In this document: positions 28,262-36,865 of the stretch, piece after piece | Layout: the number at the start of each line of letters is the position of its first letter | Numbering within the stretch: position 1 is the stretch's first letter | NCBI RefSeq assembly: GCF_015350975.1 | Contig: NZ_JADKRX010000001.1 | Location: forward strand, 762,733-826,732 | Source of the DNA: Curtobacterium sp. VKM Ac-1395 | GTDB taxonomy: Bacteria > Actinomycetota > Actinomycetes > Actinomycetales > Microbacteriaceae | Length of the DNA stretch: 64,000 bases | Direction: 5' to 3' | The notes under the pieces: generated by a model | Database searches by the model: none | Told to the model about the DNA's origin: nothing | The model's input: only the letters and a program-made list of their open reading frames with translations | Made by a program: the position numbers and the translations under genes

Positions 28262-30375
28262 CCGCTGAGCGAACCACGAGTCCGGGACTCATCAGCGTCC
28301 CCCTCGTCGGCCTCGACGAGGACCTCGGAGCCACCTCGGCCGACGTCATCCGCGTCCTCGCCGACCGCGTCGCCGCCAGCGGCCGCGCGGCCTCGGGCGA
28401 GTCCCTGGCCGCCGACGCCATCAAGCGTGAGGCCTCCGTCGGCACCGGCGTCCCCGGTGGCATCGCGATCCCGCACGCCCGGTCGGCCTCGGTCACCGAG
28501 CCGACGCTCGCGATGTCCCGCCTGGCCAGGACCGTGCCGTTCGGTGCACCCGACGGCGACGCCGACCTGGTCTTCATGATCGCCGTGCCCGAGGGCGCCG
28601 ACAAGGACCACCTCACGGTCCTCTCGACCCTCGCCCGTGCCCTCATCCGCGAGGACTTCACCGCTGCCCTCCGCGCCGCGACCACCCAGCAGGAGATCGT
28701 CGACCTGGTCGACCGCGAGGTGACCGGCGAGGTCGCCGACGCCGGCGTGACGGGCGCACCCCGAGCCTCCAGCCCGGCCGCGCCGACCACGGCACCAGCC
28801 GCCGGCCGGAAGGTCATCGTGGGTGTGACGGCCTGCCCGACCGGCATCGCGCACACCTACATGGCCGCCGACGCACTCGTGGCCGCTGCGCAGCGCGCGG
28901 GTGCCGAGATGCACGTCGAGACGCAGGGCTCGTCCCAGGTCGAGCCGCTCGACCCTGCGCTCATCGCCCGCGCCGACGCCGTGGTCTTCGCCGTCGACGT
29001 CGACGTGCGCGACCGCTCCCGGTTCGCCGGCAAGCCGCTGGTCTCCGGCCCGGTCAAGCGCGGCGTGGACGAGCCCGACGCGATGATCGCCGAGGCACTC
29101 CGCGCGGCCGACGACCCCAACGCCGCCCGGGTCTCCGGCTCCGCGGCCGAGACCGGCACGAGCACCGCGTCCAACGAGCACTTCGGGCAGTCGCTGAAGC
29201 GCTGGCTGCTCACCGGCGTCTCCTACATGATCCCGTTCGTCGCGGGCGGCGGGCTGCTCATCGCGCTCGGCTTCCTGCTCGCCGGGTACGGCATCGCGCT
29301 GACGCACGGCGACTCCGGCCAGAACAACGCCGTGTTCACCCTGACGAACTTCACGCTCGTCGACCTGCCGCCGCAGGGCCTCGGGTACTACCTCGGCGCC
29401 GCTGCGTTCCAGATCGGCTCCGTGTCGCTCGGGTTCCTCGTCGCCGCGCTCGCCGGGTACATCGCGTACGCCATCGCCGACCGGCCCGGCATCGCGCCGG
29501 GCTTCGTCGCCGGGTCGATCGCCGTCTTCATGAACGCCGGGTTCCTCGGCGGTCTGGTCGGCGGTCTCATCGCCGGTGCCGCCGCGTACTGGATCGGGCG
29601 CATCCCGACCTGGCGCTGGCTGCGTGGCCTGATGCCGGTCGTGATCATCCCGCTGTTCGCGTCGATCATCGCCTCCGGGCTCATGCTGCTCGTGCTCGGT
29701 GGGCCGATCGCGTGGCTGATGACCCAGCTGACCGAGTTCCTCAACTCGCTGTCCGGCGCCTCCGCGGTGCTGCTCGGGATCATCCTCGGCCTGATGATGG
29801 CGTTCGACCTCGGCGGTCCGGTGAACAAGGTGGCGTACGCGTTCGCCGTCGCCGGGCTGGGTGCCGGCACCGCGACGAACGTCGTGCCGTTCGAGATCAT
29901 GGCCGCGGTCATGGCCGCCGGCATGGTGCCGCCGCTGGCCCTGGCGCTCGCCTCGACCGTGCTGTACCGGAAGGGGTTCACGAAGCCCGAGCGGGAGAAC
30001 GGCAAGGCCGCGTGGCTGCTCGGTGCGTCGTTCATCTCCGAGGGCGCGATCCCCTTCGCCGCGGCCGACCCGCTGCGGGTCATCCCGGCGTCGATGGTGG
30101 GTGCCGCGGTCACGGGAGCGATCACGATGGCCGCCGGGGTCACCTCGCGTGCGCCGCACGGCGGGATCTTCGTGTTCTTCGCGATCGGGGGCATCTGGAT
30201 GTTCGTCCTCGCGATCCTGACCGGCACCGTCGTGTCGGCGCTCGTGCTGGTCGCGCTGAAGAAGTGGGTGCGTCGGGCTCCGGCGGCGGACGCCGACGGT
30301 GCCGAGGCTGCTGCTGCCGACCAGGCGGCCGTGGCCGGCGAGACGGTCGGGCAGCGGGCGCCGGTGGCTGCGTAG
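28258..30375 (+). CDS. fruA: PTS fructose transporter subunit IIABC
   Basis: 705 aa. Domain order EIIA (about 10-155, phospho-acceptor His73 in GIAIPHARS), EIIB (about 185-285, phospho-Cys193 in VTACPTGIAHTYMAADAL) and EIIC (about 320-690) with eight or more TMs. It takes up fructose as fructose-1-phosphate using phosphate from HPr. EI and HPr are not in this window. Typical length for the fused IIABC of actinobacteria. A perfect palindromic terminator follows. Confidence 0.93.
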   Translation: MTAERTTSPGLISVPLVGLDEDLGATSADVIRVLADRVAASGRAASGESLAADAIKREASVGTGVPGGIAIPHARSASVTEPTLAMSRLARTVPFGAPDGDADLVFMIAVPEGADKDHLTVLSTLARALIREDFTAALRAATTQQEIVDLVDREVTGEVADAGVTGAPRASSPAAPTTAPAAGRKVIVGVTACPTGIAHTYMAADALVAAAQRAGAEMHVETQGSSQVEPLDPALIARADAVVFAVDVDVRDRSRFAGKPLVSGPVKRGVDEPDAMIAEALRAADDPNAARVSGSAAETGTSTASNEHFGQSLKRWLLTGVSYMIPFVAGGGLLIALGFLLAGYGIALTHGDSGQNNAVFTLTNFTLVDLPPQGLGYYLGAAAFQIGSVSLGFLVAALAGYIAYAIADRPGIAPGFVAGSIAVFMNAGFLGGLVGGLIAGAAAYWIGRIPTWRWLRGLMPVVIIPLFASIIASGLMLLVLGGPIAWLMTQLTEFLNSLSGASAVLLGIILGLMMAFDLGGPVNKVAYAFAVAGLGAGTATNVVPFEIMAAVMAAGMVPPLALALASTVLYRKGFTKPERENGKAAWLLGASFISEGAIPFAAADPLRVIPASMVGAAVTGAITMAAGVTSRAPHGGIFVFFAIGGIWMFVLAILTGTVVSALVLVALKKWVRRAPAADADGAEAAAADQAAVAGETVGQRAPVAA

Positions 30376-30390
30376 GGCTGCTCGGTCCGA

Positions 30391-30434
30391 CGGACGGGAG
30401 GCTCGGTGCCAGCTGGCACCGAGCCTCCCGTCCG
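30391..30434. terminator. Perfect 44-bp palindromic terminator
   Basis: 30391-30412 and 30413-30434 are exact reverse complements; AGCT forms the hairpin tip. It lies between the convergent fruA and hexosaminidase stops and shares the CGGACGGGAGGC outer arm with other terminators here. Confidence 0.88.
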
Positions 30435-30455
30435 TCCGGGGTCCCGTCCCGGCGG

Positions 30456-32156
30456 TCAGTCGGCGATGTTGGCCGTGACGGCGTCGATGTAGGCGGCGCG
30501 CTCCTCGCGGGAGTGCGGACGGCCCGGGACGCCAGGGCGTTCCTGCCACGGGAAGGGACCGGCCTCGTGGCGGTACTCGATGCCCATGGCCTCGAGCCGG
30601 GCGAGGTGCTCCACGAGCCGTCCGCGGAAGTCGTCCAGGTCGCGGGGTCCGGCGACGTCCGCGGACCAGAGGGCCTCGGCCAGGGCGGCGACCCGGGGGA
30701 AGAGCTGGTAGTCGAGCTTGCGGACGGTGTCCACGTGCTCGGTCCACATGTTGCCCTGGCCGCCGATGACGTGGGCACGCTCGGCCTCGGTCAGCGATGC
30801 CGGCACCGGGTCGAACGCGAAGACGTCGTCGACGGTGAGCACGATCGACACCGGGATCGGCTCGTTCGGCAGGTCGCTCTGCCGGTAGTCCAGGTAGGCC
30901 TGGTCGTCCGGCACGGAGATGACGTCGTGCCCGCGGCGCGCAGCCGTGACGGCACCCTGCAGCCCGCGCCAGGACAGCACGGTGGCGGAGGGGGAGAGCG
31001 TGCCGCCCTCGAGGATCTCGTCCCACCCGAAGGCGCGACGGCCGTGTGACTCGACGTGCGCGGCGAGCTGGCCGATGACCCAGGCCTGCAGCTGCTCCTC
31101 GTCGGCCAGGCCCAGCTCGCGGATGCGCTCCTGCGTGCGGGGGTCGGTCTCCCACTGCACCTTCGGGCACTCGTCGCCGCCGATGCCGATGTAGGCGCTC
31201 GGGAACAGCTCGACGACCTCGTCGAGGACGTCCTTGAAGAAGGAGATGGTGGCGTCGTCGGCGTTCAGGACGTCGTCCGCGATCCCCCACTCGGTCCAGA
31301 CGTCGACCGGGGACTCCGGATGCACGCCGAGTTCCGGGTAGGCGGCCAGGGCAGCGCGCACGTGCCCGGGGGTCTCGATCTCGGGGACGACGGTCACGAA
31401 CCGGTCGCTGGCGTAGGCGACGATCTCGCGGATGTCGTCCTGCGTGTAGTACCCGCCGTGCGGTCGGCCGTCGAAACCGGCCGGTCGGAGGATGCCGTCC
31501 GGGCCCTCGACGTGTGCGCCGACCTGCGACTCGGCACGCCACGACCCGATCTCGGTGAGCCGCGGGTACTTCCGGATCTCGATGCGCCAGCCCTGGTCCT
31601 CGGTGAGGTGGAAGTGCAGGCGGTTGACCCGGTGTGCCGCGAGCTGGTCGATGACCCGGAGGACCTCGGCCTTCGTGCGGAAGTGCCGGGCGACGTCGAG
31701 CATCACGCCGCGCCAGGCGAAGGCGGGGGCGTCCTCGACCTGTTGCGCCGGGATCGTCCACGGGCCGGTGCCGACGCGGCCCTTCCGGTACACGTCGGCG
31801 GGGAGGAGCTGCAGGACCGCCTGGACCCCGTAGAAGACGCCTGCGGGGCCACCGCCGACGACCTCGACGTGGTCGCCGTCGACGGTCAGTCGGAAGGACT
31901 CGGCGCGGTCGTCGCCTGGCCCGGCGAGGAGGGTGTCGTCCGACTCGTCCACGCGGAGGGAGATGCCCGCATCCTCCGATCGGTCGGCATCACGGACCGG
32001 CAGGCCGGTCGAGCCCCGCAGGGTCTGCTGGAGGTACAGTCGGACCGGCTCGCTCGGCGCATCGGCGGCGATGCGGGTCGACGGGGTGATCTCGAACGAG
32101 CCGACACCGGGTGTCGACAGGCGCGGGCGGGGGATGAGCATGTCGGCGTCCACCAT
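30456..32156 (-). CDS. GH20 beta-N-acetylhexosaminidase
   Basis: 566 aa. An N-terminal GH20b alpha/beta domain (about 1-130) precedes the TIM barrel (about 145-480) with the catalytic pair Asp328-Glu329 in IGGDECPK; HRVNRLHFHLTEDQGWRIEI and VVPEIETPGHVRAAL are also characteristic. There is no signal peptide, so it likely trims imported GlcNAc- or GalNAc-containing oligosaccharides in the cytoplasm. It is divergent from a ROK regulator with only 30 bp between, and shares an operator-like sequence with the sugar ABC operon at 21 kb. Confidence 0.92.
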   Translation of the reverse strand: MVDADMLIPRPRLSTPGVGSFEITPSTRIAADAPSEPVRLYLQQTLRGSTGLPVRDADRSEDAGISLRVDESDDTLLAGPGDDRAESFRLTVDGDHVEVVGGGPAGVFYGVQAVLQLLPADVYRKGRVGTGPWTIPAQQVEDAPAFAWRGVMLDVARHFRTKAEVLRVIDQLAAHRVNRLHFHLTEDQGWRIEIRKYPRLTEIGSWRAESQVGAHVEGPDGILRPAGFDGRPHGGYYTQDDIREIVAYASDRFVTVVPEIETPGHVRAALAAYPELGVHPESPVDVWTEWGIADDVLNADDATISFFKDVLDEVVELFPSAYIGIGGDECPKVQWETDPRTQERIRELGLADEEQLQAWVIGQLAAHVESHGRRAFGWDEILEGGTLSPSATVLSWRGLQGAVTAARRGHDVISVPDDQAYLDYRQSDLPNEPIPVSIVLTVDDVFAFDPVPASLTEAERAHVIGGQGNMWTEHVDTVRKLDYQLFPRVAALAEALWSADVAGPRDLDDFRGRLVEHLARLEAMGIEYRHEAGPFPWQERPGVPGRPHSREERAAYIDAVTANIAD

Positions 32157-32167
32157 TCCTCAATGAT

Positions 32168-32178
32168 CTTTCGTAATG
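32168..32178. promoter_or_regulatory. Putative shared ROK operator
   Basis: CTTTCGTAATG lies in the centre of the 30-bp spacer between divergent starts and overlaps TAATGT, the likely -10 of the ROK gene. It matches CTTTCATAAAG at 21027-21037 in 9 of 11 positions. The best guess is that the adjacent ROK protein binds both. Confidence 0.45.
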
Positions 32179-32186
32179 TGGAGGCT

Positions 32187-33335
32187 ATGGCCGTGAGCGA
32201 GACCCTGTCAACGATCCCGAGCGGGGTCGACGGGAGCTCGCCCGCGACCCTCCGGCTCCTGAACTCCCGTGCGCTCCTCGACGAGCTGTTCCGCGACGAC
32301 TCCTCGTCCACCGTCACCGAGCTGAGCCGCCGGGTCGGGCTGTCCCGCCCGACGGTCGAGGCAGCCCTCGCCGACCTGGTGGCCGCCGGCTGGGTGCGCG
32401 AGGCCGACGCGATCGCGACGCCGAACAAGGCGGGCCGACGGGCCAAGCGCTTCCGGGCCGACGCCGGAGCGGGATCGGTGCTCGGGGTGGACCTCGGGCT
32501 GCACGGCATCGTCGGCGTGCTCGCCGACCTCCGCGGGGACGAGCTCGCCCGGGTGGAGGAGGTCTACACGGACCTCGCATCCGCCGACCAGGCATGGGCG
32601 AGCGTGCAGGACGTCGTCCACCGGCTGACGGAGCACGTGGACCAGGACCGGCTGCTGGCCGCCACGTTCGGCGTCCCGGCGGTCGTGGACCGCAGCGGCG
32701 AGATCGACTACACGGTCGCGGTGCCCGAGTGGGTCGAGCGCCGGGTCCCGGGACGCATCCAGGAGCTGCTGCCGAGCGCGGTCACGTTCTTCGACAACGA
32801 CGCCAAGCTCGCCGCGACGGCCGAGACGATGTGGGGTGGCCTGCACGGGGTCCGCGACGGCCTCTACCTCGTGATGGGCCGTCAGATCGGCGCCGCCTTC
32901 CTGGTCGAGGGCACGCTGGCGCGTGGCGCCCAGGGCGCGGCGGGGGAGATGGGCGGTCTGGCGTCGACCGGGTGGCCGGAGGCGCCGACCAGACTGGAGG
33001 CCCGGATCCCGTCCGGCGCGGACGTCGAGTCCGTCATCCTGGCGGCGGGGCAGGGCGACGCTGCCGCCCAGGACGCCGTCCGGGCGCTCGCCGAGGACGT
33101 CGCACCGGGGGTGGCGCAGCTCGTCGCGACGCTCGACCCGGAGGTCGTGGTGGTCGGGGGCGAGGTCCTGCCGGCAGCCGAGGTGTTCTGCGCGGCACTC
33201 GCCGACGCCGTCACGCCGCTGCTGCGGCACCCGGTGTCGATCGTGCCGTCGTCCGTCGGGCGGGACGCCGTGGCCCGGGGAGCGCTCGCGCGGTCGCTCA
33301 CGCACGTGCGGGCATCCCACATGGGCCTGGGCTGA
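32187..33335 (+). CDS. ROK-family transcriptional regulator
   Basis: 382 aa from ATG at 32187. TAATGT ends 7 nt upstream (leaderless signal), although GGAGG is also present. An N-terminal winged helix (about 25-85: TVTELSRRVGLSRPTVEAALADLVAAGWV) is fused to a sugar-kinase-like ROK domain (SVLGVDLGLHG, FFDNDAKLAA). The region of the zinc-binding CxCGxxGC motif instead reads GEMGGLASTGWPE, without cysteines, so zinc binding seems lost. Likely senses an amino sugar and controls the divergent hexosaminidase. Confidence 0.85.
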   Translation: MAVSETLSTIPSGVDGSSPATLRLLNSRALLDELFRDDSSSTVTELSRRVGLSRPTVEAALADLVAAGWVREADAIATPNKAGRRAKRFRADAGAGSVLGVDLGLHGIVGVLADLRGDELARVEEVYTDLASADQAWASVQDVVHRLTEHVDQDRLLAATFGVPAVVDRSGEIDYTVAVPEWVERRVPGRIQELLPSAVTFFDNDAKLAATAETMWGGLHGVRDGLYLVMGRQIGAAFLVEGTLARGAQGAAGEMGGLASTGWPEAPTRLEARIPSGADVESVILAAGQGDAAAQDAVRALAEDVAPGVAQLVATLDPEVVVVGGEVLPAAEVFCAALADAVTPLLRHPVSIVPSSVGRDAVARGALARSLTHVRASHMGLG

Positions 33336-33390
33336 GGGATCCGGGCGGCGCACTCCGGCACCTGTCAGGGTGTTCAGGGATGATCGCGGG

Positions 33391-34137
33391 ATGACGACCG
33401 CCGTTCTGACGACCGCCACCCGCGCCGCTTCCTCGTCCCCGGACGCCGACATGGGCGGGCTGTCCGGGATGGTGTTGCGGCTCATCGAGGCGCTCGGGGA
33501 GTGGGGCGTCGCGCTGATGCTCTTCGTCGAGACGGTCTTCCCGCCGATCCCGTCCGAGGTCATCCTGCCGCTGGCGGGGTTCCTCGCCGGTGCCGGTCGC
33601 ATGAACCTGGTGCTCGTCCTGGTCCTCGCGACCCTCGGGTCCTACGTCGGGGCACTCGTCCTGTACTGGCTGGGGCGGGTCATCGGCTTCGAGCGCACGG
33701 TCCGCTGGCTCGGGAAGCTGCCGCTCGTCGACGAGGACGACTTCCGCAAGGCCGCCGCCTGGTTCCACCGCCACGGCCGCAGTGCCGTGCTGTTCGGCCG
33801 CCTGGTCCCGATCGTCCGGAGCCTGATCTCGCTGCCCGCCGGCGCCGACCGGATGAACCTGGCGTCGTTCTCGCTGTTCACGATCCTGGGTTCCGGCCTG
33901 TGGAACAGCGTGCTCGTGCTCGGCGGCGCGGCACTCGGCACCCAGTACGACAAGGTCGAGGGCTACACGGAGTGGATCGACCGGGCGATGTACGCGGCGA
34001 TCGTCGTGGTCGTCGTCGTGTTCGTGGTGCGCCGGGTCCGCCGTGCTCGTGCCGAGCGCGCCGAGCGTTCCGCGCAGGGGCAGACCCCCGCCGCCGGCGT
34101 CCACGGTCGTCGTCGTGCGGAGACGACCGGGGACTGA
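33391..34137 (+). CDS. DedA-family membrane protein
   Basis: 248 aa. Signature regions FVETVFPPIPSEVILPLAGFLAG and the conserved FGRLVPIVRSLISLPAG (Arg-containing, needed for function in homologues). About five TMs; the C-terminus is a basic cytosolic tail (RRVRRARAERAERS). DedA/DTT proteins recycle lipid carriers or flip phospholipids; recent work links members to undecaprenyl phosphate uptake. Monocistronic. Confidence 0.87.
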   Translation: MTTAVLTTATRAASSSPDADMGGLSGMVLRLIEALGEWGVALMLFVETVFPPIPSEVILPLAGFLAGAGRMNLVLVLVLATLGSYVGALVLYWLGRVIGFERTVRWLGKLPLVDEDDFRKAAAWFHRHGRSAVLFGRLVPIVRSLISLPAGADRMNLASFSLFTILGSGLWNSVLVLGGAALGTQYDKVEGYTEWIDRAMYAAIVVVVVVFVVRRVRRARAERAERSAQGQTPAAGVHGRRRAETTGD

Positions 34138-34156
34138 CCGGCTCGGGGACGTCCGT

Positions 34157-34360
34157 TCAGGCCTTGGTGAGCGCCGACTCCTTGTGCGCCGCCTGCTTGC
34201 CCGACTTCTCCGACTCGATGATCCAGTACGGGTCGTCGTCCGTCGGCTTGAAGTGCTGACCGTCGAACTCGAAGTCACTCGTGCGCTGCTCGACGAGCTT
34301 GCCGGTCGTCTTCCCCTGCGAGGTGTTCCAGTGGACCTCGTCGCCCTTCGACAGTGCCAT
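34157..34360 (-). CDS. DUF2945 small protein
   Basis: 67 aa. GDEVHWNTSQGKTTGKLVEQRT matches the DUF2945 (hypervirulence-associated, Tudor-like SH3 barrel) family of short proteins. Charged, soluble, no catalytic motif. Role unknown; convergent with dedA. Confidence 0.8.
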   Translation of the reverse strand: MALSKGDEVHWNTSQGKTTGKLVEQRTSDFEFDGQHFKPTDDDPYWIIESEKSGKQAAHKESALTKA

Positions 34361-34576
34361 CGCCTGTTCCCTTCCGTCGTGTCCAGTTCGCGTCCGGTCC
34401 GCGGCCTGTACCCCGAGACGGTAGACCCCGCCGATCCCCGTGGTTCCAGGGATGTCGGGCGCGTCACGATGTCATAACGTCGACCCGGATCGAGGACACG
34501 GCGCGTACCGTTGCGTGCGAGTCGCGCACGAGCAACGCTCGCCCCCGATGGCTCCCCGAAGGATCGAACCACCCTG

Positions 34577-35629
34577 ATGTCACTCGTCGACAACACCCGC
34601 ACGGAGACGGTGCTCTCCGGACGTTACCGGTTGGCGCGCCTCATCGGCACCGGGGGCATGGGGTCGGTCTACGAGGCCCGCGACGAGCACACCTACCGTC
34701 TGGTCGCCGTGAAGCTCTTCGCGACGCCGCACTCGATGACGACGGCCGATCGGGTCCGCCAGGAGCGCGAGATCCGGCTGCTCAGCATGCTGTCGCACCC
34801 GGGGCTCATCCCGCTCTACGACGCCGGCACGCACGAGTTCCCCGACGGACCCCACCGGTTCATCGTGATGGAGCTCATCGCCGACACCACGCTGCTCCGC
34901 CGCCTGGCCGAGGGCGCGCTCCACAACTACGAGGCGGCCGACCTCGGTGCCCAGCTCGCCGACGCCCTGGCGTACGTGCACTCCCGCGGGATCGTGCACC
35001 GCGACGTCAAGCCCGCCAACATCCTGATCAGCGACGAGGGCTCCTCCGGGTTCGCCCGGACGGTCAAGCTCACGGACTTCGGTGTCGCGCACTTCGTCGA
35101 CGGCTCGCGCCTGACGAACGACGGCACCGTGATCGGCACGGCCGCGTACCTGAGCCCCGAGCAGGTGGCCGGGGAACCGATCAGCTACGCCACCGACGTG
35201 TACTCGCTCGGACTGGTGCTGCTCGAGGCCCTGACCGGCAAGCAGGAGTACTCCGGCACGCTCATCGAGGCGGCGCTCGCGCGACTGCGTCGCAGCCCGG
35301 AGATCCCGGACGAGGTCGGTCGCGACTGGCAGGACCTGCTGCTCCGCATGACCGACCGCGACCCGGCCCGCCGTCCGACCGCCGTCGCGGTGGCCCGGGC
35401 GCTCCGTGGGGGTTCCATGCAGGTCACCGGGCCCGTGCCGCTCGGCCCGGAGCGGCTGGCGCACAAGCGGGACCACCGCATGCACCGGGCCGCGCACCGG
35501 CACGCACGACGTGGCACGTTCGAGGCGGTCAACCGCTGGCGTCGACGCAACATCGCGACCGGGACCGTCGCGGCCGCCGGGGTGCTGCTCGCGTGCGCGC
35601 TGAGCTACGTCGCGGGCACGCTGCACTGA
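34577..35629 (+). CDS. Membrane-anchored Ser/Thr protein kinase (Hanks type)
   Basis: 350 aa from ATG at 34577. The kinase domain (about 17-275) is complete: glycine loop IGTGGMGSVYEAR, VAVKLF lysine, catalytic Asp143 in HRDVKPANIL, TDFGVAHF, GTAAYLSPEQ and RDPARRPTA. After a His/Arg-rich linker (about 295-325), one C-terminal helix (about 328-347) anchors it with essentially no external sensor, unlike PknB with PASTA repeats. Substrates unknown. The ribosome site (AAGGAT, 13 nt away) is weak. Confidence 0.9.
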   Translation: MSLVDNTRTETVLSGRYRLARLIGTGGMGSVYEARDEHTYRLVAVKLFATPHSMTTADRVRQEREIRLLSMLSHPGLIPLYDAGTHEFPDGPHRFIVMELIADTTLLRRLAEGALHNYEAADLGAQLADALAYVHSRGIVHRDVKPANILISDEGSSGFARTVKLTDFGVAHFVDGSRLTNDGTVIGTAAYLSPEQVAGEPISYATDVYSLGLVLLEALTGKQEYSGTLIEAALARLRRSPEIPDEVGRDWQDLLLRMTDRDPARRPTAVAVARALRGGSMQVTGPVPLGPERLAHKRDHRMHRAAHRHARRGTFEAVNRWRRRNIATGTVAAAGVLLACALSYVAGTLH

Positions 35630-35659
35630 TCCCCGGGCGGCAGCGACGGTCTGGGCGGG

Positions 35660-36295
35660 TCAGACCTCCAGCGAGTCGCCGTCCGACAGGGTGACGAGCT
35701 CGATGCCGGTGAGCTGACCGCTGTACTGGGCGAACATGCCGCGGCCGGCCTCGCTGAGCATCAGGTCGTGGATCTGCACCGCGCGGGTCGGCTTGACCGC
35801 ACGGATGAAGTCGACGAGCTCGCTGAGCTTGGCCCACGGGCCGGAGGTCGGCACGAGCAGCGTCTCGACCGCGGTGTCGGGCACCGAGTAGGAGTCACCC
35901 GGGTGGAAGACGCGGCCGTCGACCAGGTAGCCGACGTTGCTCATCGCGGGCAGGTCGGCGTGGATCACGGCGTGGTCGCCGCCGTGGACCTGCACGGCGA
36001 AGCCACCGGCGTCGATCGTGTCGCCGGGGGCGACCGCCGTGACGCGGCCGTCGTGCTCGCCGAGCGCGGTGACGACGTCGGCCGGTGCCCAGACGTGCAG
36101 CTCGGGCTGGGCGTCGAGGGCGGCGGTCAGGACGTCGGCGTCGAAGTGGTCGGGGTGGTCGTGCGTCACGAGGACGGCGGCGGTGCCGGCGACGAGGTCG
36201 GCGGAGTTCGGCGTGTAGGCGCCCGGGTCGATCACGAGGGAGCGGTCGCCGTCACGGAGGACGACGGTGGCGTGGGTGTGCTTCGTCAGCTGCAT
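35660..36295 (-). CDS. Metallo-beta-lactamase-fold hydrolase (UlaG-like)
   Basis: 211 aa from ATG at 36295. The metal motif THDHPDHFD and a later HPGDS (Asp ligand) mark the MBL fold; the short size and GGDHAVIH and NVGYLVDG strings resemble UlaG/YtnP-like metal-dependent hydrolases. Substrate unknown. TACACT lies 7 nt upstream on its strand, indicating a leaderless mRNA. Divergent from, and probably controlled by, the adjacent MarR regulator. Confidence 0.83.
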   Translation of the reverse strand: MQLTKHTHATVVLRDGDRSLVIDPGAYTPNSADLVAGTAAVLVTHDHPDHFDADVLTAALDAQPELHVWAPADVVTALGEHDGRVTAVAPGDTIDAGGFAVQVHGGDHAVIHADLPAMSNVGYLVDGRVFHPGDSYSVPDTAVETLLVPTSGPWAKLSELVDFIRAVKPTRAVQIHDLMLSEAGRGMFAQYSGQLTGIELVTLSDGDSLEV

Positions 36296-36304
36296 GCTCC
36301 GGAG

Positions 36305-36323
36305 TGTACAGCCTGCCTGTACA
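36305..36323. promoter_or_regulatory. MarR operator containing both divergent -10 boxes
   Basis: TGTACAG-CCTGC-CTGTACA is a perfect 7-bp inverted repeat in a 36-bp spacer. Read rightward, TACAGT (36320-36325) lies 6 nt before the MarR ATG; read leftward, TACACT (36308-36303) lies 7 nt before the MBL ATG. Both -10 elements overlap the palindrome, so one bound dimer could block both promoters. Confidence 0.75.
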
Positions 36324-36331
36324 GTTCGGTC

Positions 36332-36820
36332 ATGGCCTCCCGCGACCAGGACGACGCGTTCACCCTCGACGACGCCTTCACCCTCGACGACGCGAACGCG
36401 CTGCGACGGGCGATCGGCGACAGCGTGCGCGCGATCCGCCGGTCCGAGACCACGCCGGAGGGGCAGATCGAGGCGCTCGGCTTCCTCGCGCGGGACGGCG
36501 CCCACAGCATCGCGACGCTGGCACGGCTGCGACGCGTGCGGCACCAGAGCATGCGGGTGACGGTCGCCGACCTGGAGGCCCAGGGGCTCGTCGCGCGGGC
36601 ACCGGACCCGTCGGACGCCCGCGGGGTCCTGGTCTCCCTGACCCCCGCCGGGACGGCCGTGATCGCCGAGTCACGGACCCGTCGTGCCAACCGGGTGCTC
36701 GCGGCAGCCGAGTCGGCGCTCACCCCGGAGGAGCGGGCGGTGCTCGCGCGGACGGCCCCCGCGCTCGACAAGCTCACGGCGGCCCTGCTCGCCCAGGATG
36801 TCGACGACGCGCAGGGTTGA
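36332..36820 (+). CDS. MarR-family transcriptional regulator
   Basis: 162 aa. The winged helix (about 50-110: GAHSIATLARLRRVRHQSMRVTVADLEAQGLVARAPDPSDARG with the family's DxRG-like wing) is typical of MarR. The N-terminus carries a short tandem repeat, DDAFTLDDAFTLDDA. It likely represses itself and the divergent hydrolase via the 36305-36323 palindrome, released by a small ligand. Confidence 0.85.
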   Translation: MASRDQDDAFTLDDAFTLDDANALRRAIGDSVRAIRRSETTPEGQIEALGFLARDGAHSIATLARLRRVRHQSMRVTVADLEAQGLVARAPDPSDARGVLVSLTPAGTAVIAESRTRRANRVLAAAESALTPEERAVLARTAPALDKLTAALLAQDVDDAQG

Positions 36821-36865
36821 GCCGGCACTGCCCGTCCGTCGGTCGTTTCGGGCAGGATGGAGGAC

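Noticed and set aside
27856-31761. 1301-aa open frame on the minus strand
   Set aside because: Lies antisense to fruK/fruA and out of frame with the hexosaminidase; composition (Arg, Gly, His, Asp rich) is typical of shadow frames in GC-rich genes.
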